64,000 bases of DNA from Bacillota bacterium (GTDB lineage: Bacteria > Bacillota > Clostridia > Peptostreptococcales > Acidaminobacteraceae), in the NCBI GenBank assembly GCA_025210655.1, contig JAOARG010000045.1, positions 94,932 to 158,931 of the forward strand, written 5' to 3'. Positions 63,759 to 64,000 of the stretch are shown in pieces. Each line of letters opens with the position of its first letter. The first letter of the stretch is position 1. Under the pieces are notes generated by a model. It was given only the letters and a program-made list of their open reading frames with translations. It had not been told where the DNA came from and made no database searches. A program made the translations under genes and the position numbers.

Positions 63759-63835
63759 TGGCGCGACCGCAGGGATTCGAACCCCGGACACTCGGCTTAG
63801 AAGGCCGATGCTCTATCCTGCTGAGCTACGATCGC
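63759..63835 (-). tRNA. tRNA-Arg (anticodon TCT)
   Basis: 77 bases, acceptor GCGATCG/CGGTCGC, anticodon loop CTTCTAA reading AGA, encoded CCA. Confidence 0.95.
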
Positions 63836-63840
63836 AAATT

Positions 63841-63915
63841 TGGAGCAGAAGACGAGATTTGAACTCGCGACCCTCGCCTTGGCAAGGCGATGCTCTACCA
63901 CTGAGCCACTTCTGC
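63841..63915 (-). tRNA. tRNA-Gly (anticodon GCC)
   Basis: 75 bases, acceptor GCAGAAG/CTTCTGC, anticodon loop TTGCCAA, encoded CCA. Confidence 0.95.
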
Positions 63916-63960
63916 ATAGTAATTATCTTACACATATTTTGAAATATCAAAATATTTAAA

Positions 63961-64000
63961 TGGTGGAGGGAGAAGGATTCGAACCTTCGAAGTCGCTGAC
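63961..64000 (-). tRNA. 3' part of a tRNA, probably tRNA-Tyr
   Basis: The visible 40 bases end in TCCCTCC-A-CCA with a TpsiC arm GAAGGTTCGAATCCTTC and part of a long variable arm. Discriminator A and acceptor complement GGAGGGA suggest Tyr; the anticodon lies beyond the window. Confidence 0.65.

Noticed and set aside
63564..63791. Open frames of 60-75 codons overlapping tRNA genes
   Set aside because: The tRNA cloverleaves explain this DNA fully.

Overview
The window looks like chromosomal DNA from a low-GC, Gram-positive anaerobe of the class Clostridia, possibly the Peptostreptococcales/Tissierellales side, though I cannot fix the genus. The reasons are AT-rich composition with strong AGGAGG-type ribosome binding sites, the gene order tig-clpP-clpX-lon-ysxC, an agrBD/agrCA quorum-sensing locus, LytTR two-component systems, class II aldolase, and a tRNA cluster whose genes encode CCA. 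Most genes lie on the minus strand.

Layout. 1-14.4 kb: a truncated membrane PP2C phosphatase, glutaminase, a Udk-like nucleoside kinase, signal peptidase I, a HEPN-type putative RNase, two pseudouridine synthases, an RNA m5C methyltransferase, class II aldolase and cyclophilin. 13.2-15.3 kb: a pair of membrane proteins that look like sensors without an output domain. 15.4-23.2 kb: a tight ten-gene operon (YeeE - TusA - YeeE - YnjB-like ABC importer - two arsenosugar-type glycosyltransferase-family proteins - small-molecule kinase). 24.6-29.4 kb: a second sulfur/redox operon (small unknown protein - tandem rhodanese - GltD-like Fe-S flavoprotein - HdrB-like Cys-rich protein - TVP38 membrane protein) with a divergent LysR regulator whose upstream DNA carries two phased ATAA-N7-TTAT boxes. 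A third such box lies between the ten-gene operon and a divergent nucleoside hydrolase, so one regulator may govern both units. 30.6-37.1 kb: ysxC, lon, clpX, clpP, tig. 38.4-41.2 kb: an FtsZ-like protein lacking the GTP-binding signatures, followed by a UvrD/PcrA-type helicase. 41.7-49.2 kb: recX, a CARF nuclease of the Card1/Can2 type, an M20 peptidase and a GGDEF-EAL protein. 49.5-54.9 kb: a ModE-like regulator with an MFS transporter, and a complete agr locus including a 40-residue AgrD found by reading the DNA. 55-61.4 kb: nitroreductase, a CC-motif protein, and CstA beside a LytS/LytR pair. 61.5-64 kb: tRNA genes and a TPR regulator.

The most unusual feature is not a gene. Six intergenic regions (about 2.6, 8.7, 12.4, 24.3, 41.3 and 63 kb) hold long palindromic arrays of short hairpins. 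The hairpins are separated by a short family-specific spacer, and the second half of each array carries that spacer in reverse complement. At least five spacer families occur, plus an arm family (GTAGGTCG...TTGGTCGG) that wraps around other families; nested combinations are seen. Five of the six sit between convergent genes, next to the terminators. They resemble the mosaic BIME elements of enterobacteria in position and build, but the sequences are different. Other items of note are two orphan proteins of type III CRISPR-ancillary type with no CRISPR array or cas locus in view.

All family assignments come from reading motifs in the translated sequence; no database search was run.
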